Shown in pieces: positions 14,440 through 22,518 of a DNA stretch of 40,592 bases. Position 1 is the first letter of the stretch. Every line of letters starts with the position of its first letter. Both the position numbers and the translations under genes were made by a program. This stretch comes from Candidatus Yanofskybacteria bacterium RIFCSPLOWO2_02_FULL_44_18 (lineage in GTDB: Bacteria > Patescibacteriota > Minisyncoccia > 2-02-FULL-40-12 > GWA2-44-9). The stretch spans positions 179,045 to 219,636 of the forward strand of contig MGKT01000006.1 of assembly GCA_001794755.1 (NCBI GenBank), read 5' to 3'. The notes below the pieces were generated by a model. The model did not search any database. It was not told the DNA's origin and saw only the letters and a program-made list of their open reading frames with translations.

Positions 14440-14922
14440 CTAAGCTGAACTTTCAGCTGATTTAATTTCTTCTTTCTTTTTTGACGTCTGTTCCTTGCCC
14501 GGTTCTCCGATTTCACGATATACCGTGCCCAGAACGCCGTTCACGAATTTACCCGACGATTCTCCGCCGAAAGACTTGGCCAGTTCAATCGCTTCGTTTA
14601 TCGCCACTTTGGGCGGCACCTCATCCCTGTTGCCGTGCAGCAGCTCGTACAGGCCCAGCCTCAAGACATTCCTGTCCACGATGGCAATTTGTTCCAGCGG
14701 CCATTGAGGCGCCGCTTTTTCTATAATCTTATCCAGTGAATCAATATTTTCGATTATGCCTTTTACCAGCATGTATATGAAAGACGTATCTTCCAGCCCG
14801 GAAGCGTATTCGGCAACGTTGCGGTCGACTATGCCAATCAACTCGTCATTTTTGCGCCCCCTAAAATCCCACTCGTAGAGGGATTGCATAGCTACGCTTC
14901 TTGATAAGTGTCGAGATGCCAT
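14440..14922 (-). CDS. nusB: Transcription antitermination factor NusB
   Basis: RNA-binding antitermination factor acting with NusE (S10) at boxA of rRNA leaders. The all-helical NusB fold is recognisable: SRHLSRSVAMQSLYEWDF at the N-terminus, the central IVDRNVLRLGLYELL motif, and PPKVAINEAIELAKSFGGESSGKFVNGVLG at the conserved C-terminal helix. A Lys/Glu-rich tail (KEQTSKKKEEIKSAESSA) extends beyond the family core, giving 160 aa. The start shares one base with the rpmF stop (TAATG), indicating coupled translation. Confidence 0.95.
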   Translation of the reverse strand: MASRHLSRSVAMQSLYEWDFRGRKNDELIGIVDRNVAEYASGLEDTSFIYMLVKGIIENIDSLDKIIEKAAPQWPLEQIAIVDRNVLRLGLYELLHGNRDEVPPKVAINEAIELAKSFGGESSGKFVNGVLGTVYREIGEPGKEQTSKKKEEIKSAESSA

Positions 14923-15146
14923 TAATGAGCTGCCGAATGCTGACGTTTTTCTTTTTTCTTCAGTTCTTTAGCCAAAACGTTAACAATTTCACGGCCTTTG
15001 TAATAACCACAAAATTTGCACATCATATGCGGCAAAATATTTCTTTTGCATTGAGGACAAGCAGATAATTTTTTCGGCTTTAAAGCAAGGTGACTGCGTC
15101 GCCTCTTCTGCTTGCCTTTAGCCATGTGGTGACGTGGTACGGCCAT
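14922..15146 (-). CDS. rpmF: 50S ribosomal protein L32
   Basis: Large-subunit protein with the characteristic start MAVPRHH...KGKQKRRRSH. A four-cysteine zinc ribbon is present (CPQC and, 14 residues later, CKFC). Length is 74 aa. It is the first gene of rpmF-nusB-rnc. It has a clear promoter (TTGAAT, 17 nt, extended -10 TAAGAT) whose -10 ends 12 nt before the ATG, leaving a leader of about 5 nt and no Shine-Dalgarno sequence. Confidence 0.95.
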   Translation of the reverse strand: MAVPRHHMAKGKQKRRRSHLALKPKKLSACPQCKRNILPHMMCKFCGYYKGREIVNVLAKELKKKEKRQHSAAH

Positions 15147-15158
15147 ATAAGTTTTTAT

Positions 15159-15187
15159 ATCTTATCACATTATTTATGAATATTCAA
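15159..15187 (-). promoter_or_regulatory. Promoter of rpmF-nusB-rnc
   Basis: Minus strand TTGAAT (15182-15187), 17-nt spacer, extended -10 TG-A-TAAGAT (hexamer 15159-15164). Confidence 0.75.
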
Positions 15188-15227
15188 GCTGTCGTATGAA
15201 TCAACATTCAATTAGAAGTTGTCCACG

Positions 15228-15255
15228 TTGCCTGACCGGGGCGGAATGGTAAAAT
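15228..15255 (+). promoter_or_regulatory. Promoter of dnaE that resets its start codon
   Basis: TTGCCT (15228-15233), 16-nt spacer, extended -10 TG-G-TAAAAT (hexamer 15250-15255). The hexamer overlaps the ATG at 15254, so that codon is unlikely to be in the mRNA. The predicted start point, 7-8 nt downstream, falls on the next in-frame ATG at 15263. Confidence 0.65.
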
Positions 15256-15262
15256 GGAGCCG

Positions 15263-18200
15263 ATGAAATTCGTCCACCTCCATACGCATTCCCATTATTC
15301 CCTTCTAGATGGCATGTCGAAAATAGACGACATGGTCAAATTGGCCAAAGAAATGGGCATGCCGGCAATAGCTTTGACGGATCATGGCGCCATGTACGGC
15401 ACGATTGAATTTTACAGCGCGTGCAAAAAAAATAACATCAAACCCATAATCGGAGTTGAGGCATACGTGGCCAATCGGACGAGATTCAATAAGGAAGCGA
15501 ACGTAGACAACAAGCGCTATCATCTTACTCTTTTGGCATATAACAATGTCGGCTATCAAAATCTGATTAAACTCACGACGGCGGCGCACCTTGAGGGCTA
15601 CTATTATCGGCCGCGCGTGGACAAGCAGCTTCTTAAAGAAAGCTCCGAAGGTTTAATATGCCTTTCCGGCTGCCCGGCCGGCGAATTGGCCCGCCTTATC
15701 CAATCGAAGCAACTAGAAAAAGCAGAGAAATTGATTCTCGAATACCAAGAGATATTCGGAGCCGAAAACTACTTTCTGGAAATAATGCATCATCCTGATG
15801 TCGAAGGATTCTGGGACTGGAGAAAGGCGATAATCGATTTTTCAAAAAAATTAAATATTCCCCTAGTCGCAACTCAAGATTCCCACTACTTAAGGCCCGA
15901 TGACGCTTTTGCCCATAAAACACTTGTGGCCATCGCCACCGCCACCGATGTCGAAGACATGAATATATTTTCCGGCACCGGAAAATACCATTTAATTTCT
16001 ACGGATGAGGCTTTGGAATGGTTTAAAGACATACCCGAAGCAGTTGAAAATACCGAAAAGATAGCCGAAAGATGCGATGTCGACATAACATTGGGAAAAT
16101 TTGTTTTTCCGAATTTTCCTCTGGAAGAGGGGAAAACGGCCGATCAAATGCTCGATGAATTGACTAAAAAAGGCGTCATCGAGAAAAACCTCGGTGAAAA
16201 TTTAGAAATAGAACAGAGGAGAAATTTCGAACTTCAGATAATAACACAGAAAAACTATTCTCCGTATTTTCTGGTAGTTGCCGATCTTTTAAGATTCGCG
16301 AGAGAAAAAGGCATATACACCACTGTTCGGGGTTCCGCAGCCGGCTCTCTTGTCGCCTATCTTTCCGGCATCACAAACGTCAATCCGATTGAATTTCAGT
16401 TGCCTTTTGAACGCTTCCTAAATCCATTCCGTCCTTCCGCGCCAGATATCGATATGGATTTCGCCGATGACAGGAGAGAAGAAGTAATCGAATACGCCAA
16501 ACAAAAATACGGTGCCGACAAGGTGGCCCAAATCGGAACATTCGGAACCATGATGGCCCGAGGCGCCGTCAGGGACGTCGCCCGCGCGTTAGGCAAACCT
16601 TATGAATTCGGCGACCGCATCGCCAAATTAATACCTATGGGCTCCCAAGGATTTCCAATGACGATTGAACACGCCATGGAAATGGAGCCGGAATTAAAGA
16701 AGATATGCGAAGAGAATAACGAAGCCAAAGAGGTGTTGGACATTGCCAGAAAGCTCGAAGGAACTGTCCGTCACGTATCAGTCCACGCCGCCGGCGTCGT
16801 TATTTCTCCCAAACCTCTCATTGAATACGTACCGATACAATATGATCCCAAATCGGGAGACAAGCTGATAACCCAATATGACATGTACACGGTCGGCGAA
16901 GACGGAATCGGGCTAACAAAGCTTGATTTTCTGGGCATAAGAAATCTGGCAATTTTGGAAGACGCTGTCAGATTAGTCAAAAAACTAAGAGGTATAAATA
17001 TTGATATTGAAAATATCCCGTTCGACGACAAGAAAACATTCGCCATGCTCGCCCGCGGAGAAACTGAAGGCCTGTTCCAGTTAAACGGCTCGGGCATGAC
17101 CAAACATCTTGTCGATTTGAAGCCGACATCGGTTGATGATATCAACGCCATGGTCGCTCTGTATCGTCCGGGGCCGATGAATAATATACCGGAATATATT
17201 GCCCGAAAGCATGGGAAAAAAACAATTTCATATTTTCATCCCAAGGCGGAGAATTTTTTGAAGAGGTCTTATGGCATTCTAGTCTATCAGGATGACCTTC
17301 TTTTTACGGCCATGGAATTGGCGGGATATAACTGGGAAACGGTGGATAAATTCAGAAAAGCAGTGGGAAAGAAAATTCCGGCGGAAATGGCGAAGCAGCA
17401 CGAAATATTCGTGGCTGGGTGTCAGAAACACAGCGGCATGACAAAAGAAGAAGCCGAGAAAATATGGGACCTGTTCGAGCCTTTTCAGGGCTACGGGTTT
17501 AATAAATGTTTAAGCGGCGATGCCCTAGTGTACGATTATGACACAGGTAATCTGATTAAAATTAAAGATTTATATAACAATAACAAAAAAATAAAAAGAG
17601 TGTTGTCCCTTGCTGATAATATGAAGCTTAAGCCCTCCAAAGTATTGAATGTTTTCGAAAACGGAACAAAAAAAGTTTTTGAACTTAAAACAAGAAGTGG
17701 ACGGTTTATTAAAGCTACTAATAATCATCCATTTTTGTGCGCTAACGGCTGGTGTCGCCTAGACAAGATTTCTATCGGCAGCAAAATCGCCGTACCAAGA
17801 TTAATAGAGACCGCCAAAATCACGACTGCCGTCCCAGATTTTAAATTAGTTGTTTTGGGTTATCTCTTGGCAGAAGGAAATTTGTGTCATCCGTCTGGAG
17901 TTTATTTTTATTCAACCCAACACGATGAGATAAACGATTATTCGGATAGTCTTAAGAAGTTCAATAACACGACTGCCGTTCTAAATACAAGCAAAGCTGC
18001 AACTTCTGTATATTCCAAAAGAGTGAATATAAGTCGGCCTTCGGAATTGGTTGAGTTCATAGAAACACTCGGATTAAAACATAAAAAGGCGACAGATAAA
18101 TTCATGCCTGATTTTGTGTTTAATTTGCCGAAAGAAAAATTGGCCATTCTTATTGGAAAAATGTTCCAAGGAGACGGTAGTATTACTTTAAAAGAAAATT

Positions 18201-19744
18201 GGCCCCAAATTTTTTATGCAACTTCCTCTGAAAAACTGATTTATCAGCTACAACATCTTTTGTTAAGATTTGGAATTTTAAGCACTGTCCATAAAAAATC
18301 AGTTAAATACCGCGGCACAATTAAAAAAGGATTCGGTCTTTATGTAAGCCGCTGGGACAACATAGAAAAATTTATAAAAAACTTCTCGCCTTATTTTATT
18401 GGACAAAAAAAAGAATGTTCTAATGATGTTCTTAAAAAACATCCAATAATCAACGGCTCTCTGAAAAAATGGGCCGCGCGAGGTAGCGCTGATATTATCC
18501 CTGTTGATTTGATAAGGGACATTATCAGAAAGACTATTATCGCTCAAGGTTACAGCTATGCTTCTTTCGCCGCCATGTCCGGAGTGTCAGAACGACTGCT
18601 GCTTAAAGACAAAAGAAAAATAGGATATTTAAGAGAAACTATCCAAAATATGGCAGATATTCTACATAGTCAGGAGATATCAATATTATCAAACACCGAT
18701 ATATATTGGGATGAAGTTAAAGAGATAAAATATGTCGGGTATGAAAAAACATATGATCTTGAAATAGAAGGAGAGCATAATTTTGTGGCCAATGATTTTA
18801 TTGTTCACAATTCTCATGCCGCCTGTTACGGGCGCGTCGCCTATCAAACCGCCTACATGAAGGCGAACCATCCCGTCGAATACATGTGCGCCATTTTAAC
18901 TGCCGAAGCCGGTGATGTGGAAAAAATAGCCGAGATTATAACCGAATGTAAAAGAATGGGAATTCCGGTTTTGCCGCCAGATGTCAATTCTTCTTATAAA
19001 GATTTCACCATTATCGAGGACAAAATAAGATTCGGCCTGCTGACAATTAAAAATCTGGGCGAAAGTCCGGCCAATGCCATTATCGCCGAGAGAGAAAAAA
19101 ACGGCCCGTTTGTCACCATAGAAGATTTTGTCACCAGAATTCAAAGCAAGGACATCAACAAAAAATCTCTCGAGAGCCTTATACGCTGCGGCGCCATGGA
19201 TCAGTTTGGAGAAAGAGGATCTCTTCTGGCCAATGTGGATCTCCTTTTAAATCACGCCCGGGAAAAACAAAAAAATGCTTTAGGGGGACAAACGAGTCTT
19301 TTTGGAAACAGCCAGATTGTAATGCCTTCCCTGCGCCTAATAGCGGCCAATCCGGCAAAGCGCTGGGAGAAACTTATGTGGGAAAAAGAACTGCTGGGAT
19401 TGTTCGTTTCCGATCACCCCCTGGCCGATTACCAGGAACAAATTTCCCGACACCGCGTAGTGCCGATTAAAGAAATACACGGCAACGGCAGTCTCATAAA
19501 AGTCGCCGGTATAGTGACGAAGACGCAAAAAATATTTACAAAAACAGGCAAGCCTATGGTTTTTTCATGGCTGGAAGATGTTTCTTCAAAAATCGAATTG
19601 GTTGTTTTTCCGGGGTTGCTTGAAAAATATCCCGATGCCTGGAAAGAAAACAGTGTCATTGTTGCCACCGGCAAAGTCAATGACAGGGACGGCACGCTGA
19701 AAATTTTATGCGATGATGTCCAGACAATCGCCGCTTTAAGTTAA
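15263..19744 (+). CDS. dnaE: DNA polymerase III alpha subunit with in-frame intein
   Basis: Replicative polymerase catalytic subunit. The N-terminal PHP domain has FVHLHTHSHYSLLDG and ALTDHGAMYG. The palm has PDIDMDFADDRR and the third catalytic Asp in TKLDFLGIRN. Further motifs are EGLFQLNGSGM and ALYRPGPM. The conserved GFNK-SHAACYG is split by an intein (listed separately), leaving an extein of about 1058 aa. The protein ends right after the OB-fold (KVAGIVTKTQ... region), so the C-terminal tau-binding domain of E. coli DnaE is absent. The alternative ATG at 15254 lies inside the -10 element, and 15263 gives a leaderless message starting MKFVHLHTH. Confidence 0.95.
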   Translation: MKFVHLHTHSHYSLLDGMSKIDDMVKLAKEMGMPAIALTDHGAMYGTIEFYSACKKNNIKPIIGVEAYVANRTRFNKEANVDNKRYHLTLLAYNNVGYQNLIKLTTAAHLEGYYYRPRVDKQLLKESSEGLICLSGCPAGELARLIQSKQLEKAEKLILEYQEIFGAENYFLEIMHHPDVEGFWDWRKAIIDFSKKLNIPLVATQDSHYLRPDDAFAHKTLVAIATATDVEDMNIFSGTGKYHLISTDEALEWFKDIPEAVENTEKIAERCDVDITLGKFVFPNFPLEEGKTADQMLDELTKKGVIEKNLGENLEIEQRRNFELQIITQKNYSPYFLVVADLLRFAREKGIYTTVRGSAAGSLVAYLSGITNVNPIEFQLPFERFLNPFRPSAPDIDMDFADDRREEVIEYAKQKYGADKVAQIGTFGTMMARGAVRDVARALGKPYEFGDRIAKLIPMGSQGFPMTIEHAMEMEPELKKICEENNEAKEVLDIARKLEGTVRHVSVHAAGVVISPKPLIEYVPIQYDPKSGDKLITQYDMYTVGEDGIGLTKLDFLGIRNLAILEDAVRLVKKLRGINIDIENIPFDDKKTFAMLARGETEGLFQLNGSGMTKHLVDLKPTSVDDINAMVALYRPGPMNNIPEYIARKHGKKTISYFHPKAENFLKRSYGILVYQDDLLFTAMELAGYNWETVDKFRKAVGKKIPAEMAKQHEIFVAGCQKHSGMTKEEAEKIWDLFEPFQGYGFNKCLSGDALVYDYDTGNLIKIKDLYNNNKKIKRVLSLADNMKLKPSKVLNVFENGTKKVFELKTRSGRFIKATNNHPFLCANGWCRLDKISIGSKIAVPRLIETAKITTAVPDFKLVVLGYLLAEGNLCHPSGVYFYSTQHDEINDYSDSLKKFNNTTAVLNTSKAATSVYSKRVNISRPSELVEFIETLGLKHKKATDKFMPDFVFNLPKEKLAILIGKMFQGDGSITLKENWPQIFYATSSEKLIYQLQHLLLRFGILSTVHKKSVKYRGTIKKGFGLYVSRWDNIEKFIKNFSPYFIGQKKECSNDVLKKHPIINGSLKKWAARGSADIIPVDLIRDIIRKTIIAQGYSYASFAAMSGVSERLLLKDKRKIGYLRETIQNMADILHSQEISILSNTDIYWDEVKEIKYVGYEKTYDLEIEGEHNFVANDFIVHNSHAACYGRVAYQTAYMKANHPVEYMCAILTAEAGDVEKIAEIITECKRMGIPVLPPDVNSSYKDFTIIEDKIRFGLLTIKNLGESPANAIIAEREKNGPFVTIEDFVTRIQSKDINKKSLESLIRCGAMDQFGERGSLLANVDLLLNHAREKQKNALGGQTSLFGNSQIVMPSLRLIAANPAKRWEKLMWEKELLGLFVSDHPLADYQEQISRHRVVPIKEIHGNGSLIKVAGIVTKTQKIFTKTGKPMVFSWLEDVSSKIELVVFPGLLEKYPDAWKENSVIVATGKVNDRDGTLKILCDDVQTIAALS
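17507..18811 (+). mobile_element. DnaE intein with LAGLIDADG endonuclease and HTH-like segment
   Basis: A 435-residue protein-splicing element. Block A starts with Cys1 (CLSGDALV) right after GFNK. Block B is GRFIKATNNHPFL. Endonuclease motifs are LGYLLAEGNL (about 17854-17883) and IGKMFQGDGSI (about 18151-18183), with acidic residues kept. Blocks F/G are TYDLEIEGEHNFVANDFIVHN, ending His-Asn, with native Ser as +1 nucleophile. An HTH-like segment (YASFAAMSGVSERLLL, about 18556-18605) lies between the endonuclease and block F. The site is four residues downstream of the cyanobacterial split DnaE intein site (Y|CFNK). All residues needed for class 1 splicing appear present. It is more AT-rich than the flanking exteins. 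Confidence 0.93.
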
Positions 19745-19803
19745 ACTCTTCTTTTTGAATGCGTCTAGATTTCCACAGCCCCCTTCCTTGATTAAATAAT
19801 ATC

Positions 19804-19812
19804 TGCTATCAT
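19804..19812 (+). promoter_or_regulatory. Extended -10 upstream of candidate small RNA
   Basis: TG-C-TATCAT (hexamer 19807-19812). No -35 at good spacing is seen (TTGATT at 19788-19793 is only 13 nt away). Predicted start near 19819. Confidence 0.5.
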
Positions 19813-19818
19813 TGTTTC

Positions 19819-19926
19819 ATGATTCCAAGCCGAACAACGTCTCGAACTAGACTGCCCTAGAGAGAGGATGTTGTTTGGCATTTTAGAAACTCCTGCTCTC
19901 TATATCGACTGTAGAGCAGGAGTTTT
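19819..19926 (+). ncRNA. Candidate structured small RNA or thrS leader
   Basis: This non-coding stretch between dnaE and thrS folds into two strong helices. Helix 1 pairs 19829-19843 (GCCGAACAACGTCTC) with 19864-19879 (GAGGATGTTGTTTGGC), with two G-U pairs and a bulge. Helix 2 is a 13-bp terminator-like hairpin, AAACTCCTGCTCT (19887-19899) with AGAGCAGGAGTTT (19913-19925), followed by TTTTCATTT. An extended -10 precedes it. AGAGAG near 19861-19866 could instead pair with CTCTCT near 19896-19901, offering an antiterminator-like alternative. There is no T-box sequence. Because thrS seems to have its own -10 further down, an independent RNA of about 105 nt is the preferred reading. Confidence 0.5.
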
Positions 19927-19930
19927 CATT
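19887..19930 (+). terminator. Terminator/attenuator upstream of thrS
   Basis: Perfect 13-bp stem (19887-19899 with 19913-19925) followed by a T-rich tract. It ends either a small RNA or an attenuated thrS leader. Confidence 0.75.
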
Positions 19931-19942
19931 TAAAGCAAACTT

Positions 19943-19951
19943 TGGTATCTT
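19943..19951 (+). promoter_or_regulatory. Extended -10 for leaderless thrS
   Basis: TG-G-TATCTT (hexamer 19946-19951) ends 8 nt before the thrS ATG at 19960. The -35 region (TTTTCA, 17 nt upstream) is weak. It overlaps an upstream in-frame TTG codon at 19942, which is therefore unlikely to be the start. Confidence 0.5.
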
Positions 19952-19959
19952 CAAAAAGA

Positions 19960-21744
19960 ATGAAATATCCGATTGAAACAATAAGGCACACCCTGGCTCA
20001 TGTCATGGCTTATGCCGTGAAACAGCTATATCCCGATGTTAAATTTGGAATCGGCCCCGTTATAGAAGACGGCTTCTATTACGATTTTGACTCGGAGCAT
20101 AAATTCTCGCAGGAAGATTTTAACGAGATAGAAAAAAAGATGAGAAAGATAATCGCCGAAAAGATTCCGGTTGAACATTTGCATATTCCGATTGACCAGG
20201 CGATTAAGGACGCTTCGGTGCAGGGCCAGAAATATAAATTGCAGCTCTTGGAACAAATTAAATCCGGCGAGAGAATGGCGATTGAGGAAGCGGATATTGA
20301 GAAGCAAAAAAGCGGTGAAATATCTTTTTACCACATTGGACCAGCCGCGGGCGGGTTCACCGATCTCTGTAAGGGCCCACATGTCGAAAACACGGGCGAT
20401 TTGCCAAAAGATGGGTTCAAATTATCGCGCGTCGCCGGCGCATATTGGCAGGGCAATGAAAAGAATCCCCAACTCACGCGCGTTTATGGCTATGCTTTCG
20501 CCACCAAAGAAGAACTCGATAACTATCTGGCCATGCTCGAAGAGGCCAAAAAAAGAGACCATCGCGTCCTCGCCCAACAGCTTGATCTATTTTCCCAGCA
20601 CGAGGTATCCCCCGGCACAATTTTCTGGCATCCCAAGGGAATGATTATTTGGAAAGAAATGGAAAAATTCATCCGCTCGATGAATGATCGCTACGGCTAC
20701 GGCGAAGTCTCGACACCGGTTATGGTCAAAAAGGAATTATACGAAACATCCGGCCACTGGGAACACTATCATGATAACGGATTTTGGTTTGACATTGATA
20801 AGGAAACTTATGTCTTGAAGCCTATGAATTGTCCCGAAGGCACATTGATATATTCTTCAAGGTTGCGTTCTTATCGCGACCTGCCGATTCGCCTGGCCGA
20901 ACCGACAGGCAAATTGCACCGCAATGAATTGCGCGGCGTGTTGGGCGGTCTTTTCCGAGTCCGCCAATTTGTCCAAGATGATGCCCACGTTTTCTGCCGG
21001 CCAGATCAAATCGAAGACGAGGTCAGCGATCTTTTGAAATACACACAAGAACTTTACACAATTTTCGGTTTGCCAATCAGTTTCAGGTTTGCCACCAGGC
21101 CCGACAAGGCCATGGGCGATCCCCGGCTTTGGAAAAAAGCCGAAGAGGCGCTCGAGAGCATATTAAAAAAATTAAAACTGGATTATCAGACTAAGCCCAA
21201 AGATGGCGCTTTCTACGGACCGAAAATTGATATTCATGCCAAAGATGCCATCGGCCGCGAGCACCAGCTCGCCACAATCCAGCTTGATTTCCAGATGCCG
21301 GAAAGATTTAAACTGGAATACATTGATGAAAACGGGGTGGCCCAAAGACCGGTTATGATTCACCGGGCAATCTTTGGTTCATTTGAAAGATTTCTGGGCG
21401 TTTTAATCGAGCATTATGCCGGCGCGTTCCCTCTCTGGCTGGCGCCGGTGCAAGTGATTATCATTCCGGTCAGTGAAAAATTCTCTGAATACGCCAAATC
21501 TGTATTCAACCAGTTCAAGGAATCAGGAATGAGAGCAGAGATGTCTGAAGCCAGTGAAACTCTGGGCAAAAGAATCCGTGAGGCGGAAATGCAAAAAGTG
21601 CCATATCTTTTAATCGTCGGGGAAAAAGAAATAGCCGCCAATGCTGTTGCCGTCCGTCAGCGCGGCAAAGGTGACATCGGCCAAATGGAGCTGGAAAAAT
21701 TAATCATCCAACTCAAAGAAGAAATACTAAAAAAGACTCTCTAG
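19960..21744 (+). CDS. thrS: Threonyl-tRNA synthetase lacking the TGS domain
   Basis: Class II synthetase charging tRNA-Thr. The protein starts directly at the N2 editing domain (HTLAHVMAYAVK, with HxxxH) and has the second editing motif TDLCKGPHVENTG. The catalytic core shows motif 2 (HRNELRGVLGGLFRVRQFVQDDAH), VLKPMNCPEGT, and motif 3 RPVMIHRAIFGSFERFLGVLIEH. The anticodon-binding domain follows (PVQVIIIPV... to the end). The N-terminal TGS domain of E. coli ThrRS is missing. The ATG at 19960 is chosen over TTG 19942 because of the -10 spacing and the MKYPIETIRHTLAH homology. The 3' end shares a terminator stem with the convergent neighbour. Confidence 0.95.
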   Translation: MKYPIETIRHTLAHVMAYAVKQLYPDVKFGIGPVIEDGFYYDFDSEHKFSQEDFNEIEKKMRKIIAEKIPVEHLHIPIDQAIKDASVQGQKYKLQLLEQIKSGERMAIEEADIEKQKSGEISFYHIGPAAGGFTDLCKGPHVENTGDLPKDGFKLSRVAGAYWQGNEKNPQLTRVYGYAFATKEELDNYLAMLEEAKKRDHRVLAQQLDLFSQHEVSPGTIFWHPKGMIIWKEMEKFIRSMNDRYGYGEVSTPVMVKKELYETSGHWEHYHDNGFWFDIDKETYVLKPMNCPEGTLIYSSRLRSYRDLPIRLAEPTGKLHRNELRGVLGGLFRVRQFVQDDAHVFCRPDQIEDEVSDLLKYTQELYTIFGLPISFRFATRPDKAMGDPRLWKKAEEALESILKKLKLDYQTKPKDGAFYGPKIDIHAKDAIGREHQLATIQLDFQMPERFKLEYIDENGVAQRPVMIHRAIFGSFERFLGVLIEHYAGAFPLWLAPVQVIIIPVSEKFSEYAKSVFNQFKESGMRAEMSEASETLGKRIREAEMQKVPYLLIVGEKEIAANAVAVRQRGKGDIGQMELEKLIIQLKEEILKKTL

Positions 21745-21755
21745 GGAGTCTTTTT
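21730..21755. terminator. Bidirectional terminator overlapping two stop codons
   Basis: Stem AAAAAGACTC (21730-21739) with GAGTCTTTTT (21746-21755). The loop holds the stop codons of thrS (plus) and of the membrane-protein gene (minus), so one 26-nt element ends both. Confidence 0.85.
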
Positions 21756-22391
21756 GGCGGTTAGAATTTTTAACCGCCCCCGCGTTTTGCCGAGTACAAA
21801 GTACAACACAGAGATAGCCAGTAAAATAAAGAAAAAATCCCTATACTTTTCCCAGAGATAGAAGACGACATTCCAGGACCCCATAGCAATCAGGATGTGG
21901 ACGCAGTTACCAGCAACCAATGAGTAAAGTCCCGTTTTAAAATTAGCGGTAGCGCATACGATTGTGCCTGCCAATCTTCCGCCAGACATAAACGGTTCCC
22001 AGCCCAAAAAAAACATCCCCGCATGGCCGCCGGCTTTTATGGTTCTGAAAAGCCAGCGATTGGGATGAACTACCCATTCGAATGTTGTTTCAAAAAATCT
22101 GATAATTTTATCAGCAGTGCCTTGGGCTTTCAATTCACCGGCGACTTCTTTTGTGAAGTCGATAGTGTCTCTGATTTTTTTTCTTTCAGGGAGAAATGTC
22201 AGAAAAAACCAGCGCCAGAATTTATACCAGGCGAAGAGCTCTACGTTAAGAAGAACGACCAAAATGGCAAATTGCACCCAAAATAATTTCACATGATACA
22301 TAACGAAAGGCATAAGCACCCAATCGCCATTGGCTATCGTAAGCAGAGCCAGTGCCCCCAGGAAAGGCCAGGTGTCACTCCATTTTTTCAA
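21741..22391 (-). CDS. Polytopic membrane protein of unknown function
   Basis: Not recognised as a named family. The 216-aa product has an N-terminal hydrophobic segment (about residues 8-28) and another at 36-60. A soluble, charged middle portion follows (ERKKIRDTIDFTKEVAGELKAQG). The second half is hydrophobic with several predicted spans and Gly/Pro-rich turns (GGHAGMFFLGWEPFMSGGR), giving about five membrane segments. The start is TTG at 22391, supported by AGGGGG 5 nt upstream; the nearby ATG at 22383 is out of frame. The promoter has a perfect TATAAT. A transport or envelope role is plausible but unproven. Confidence 0.75.
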   Translation of the reverse strand: MKKWSDTWPFLGALALLTIANGDWVLMPFVMYHVKLFWVQFAILVVLLNVELFAWYKFWRWFFLTFLPERKKIRDTIDFTKEVAGELKAQGTADKIIRFFETTFEWVVHPNRWLFRTIKAGGHAGMFFLGWEPFMSGGRLAGTIVCATANFKTGLYSLVAGNCVHILIAMGSWNVVFYLWEKYRDFFFILLAISVLYFVLGKTRGRLKILTAKKTP

Positions 22392-22417
22392 AGATCCCCC
22401 TAGAAAAGACGGTCTGT

Positions 22418-22444
22418 ATTATACCCGAAAATATCCCAAATCAA
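22418..22444 (-). promoter_or_regulatory. Promoter of the 21741-22391 membrane protein
   Basis: Minus strand TATAAT (22418-22423) with TTGATT (22439-22444) at a short 15-nt spacing. Divergent from the promoter at 22466-22494. Confidence 0.6.
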
Positions 22445-22465
22445 AAGGGTTAACTTAAAATATTC

Positions 22466-22494
22466 TTGACCAAATACGCGACAAGACGTATCAT
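22466..22494 (+). promoter_or_regulatory. Promoter of the zinc-ribbon protein gene / miaA
   Basis: TTGACC (22466-22471), 17-nt spacer, TATCAT (22489-22494). One of the best sigma70-type promoters in the window, starting transcription near 22501. Confidence 0.8.
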
Positions 22495-22518
22495 ATCCCA
22501 TAGTTTTTTGGAGGGCTA

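Noticed and set aside
19942-19959. TTG start for ThrRS
   Set aside because: The codon lies in an extended -10 element; the ATG at 19960 matches the domain start.
19819-19959. T-box riboswitch upstream of thrS
   Set aside because: The T-box sequence AGGGTGGNACCGCG and Stem I features are absent.
20171-20644. 157-codon frame overlapping thrS in another phase
   Set aside because: thrS is fully conserved in this region; the alternative frame shows no domain.
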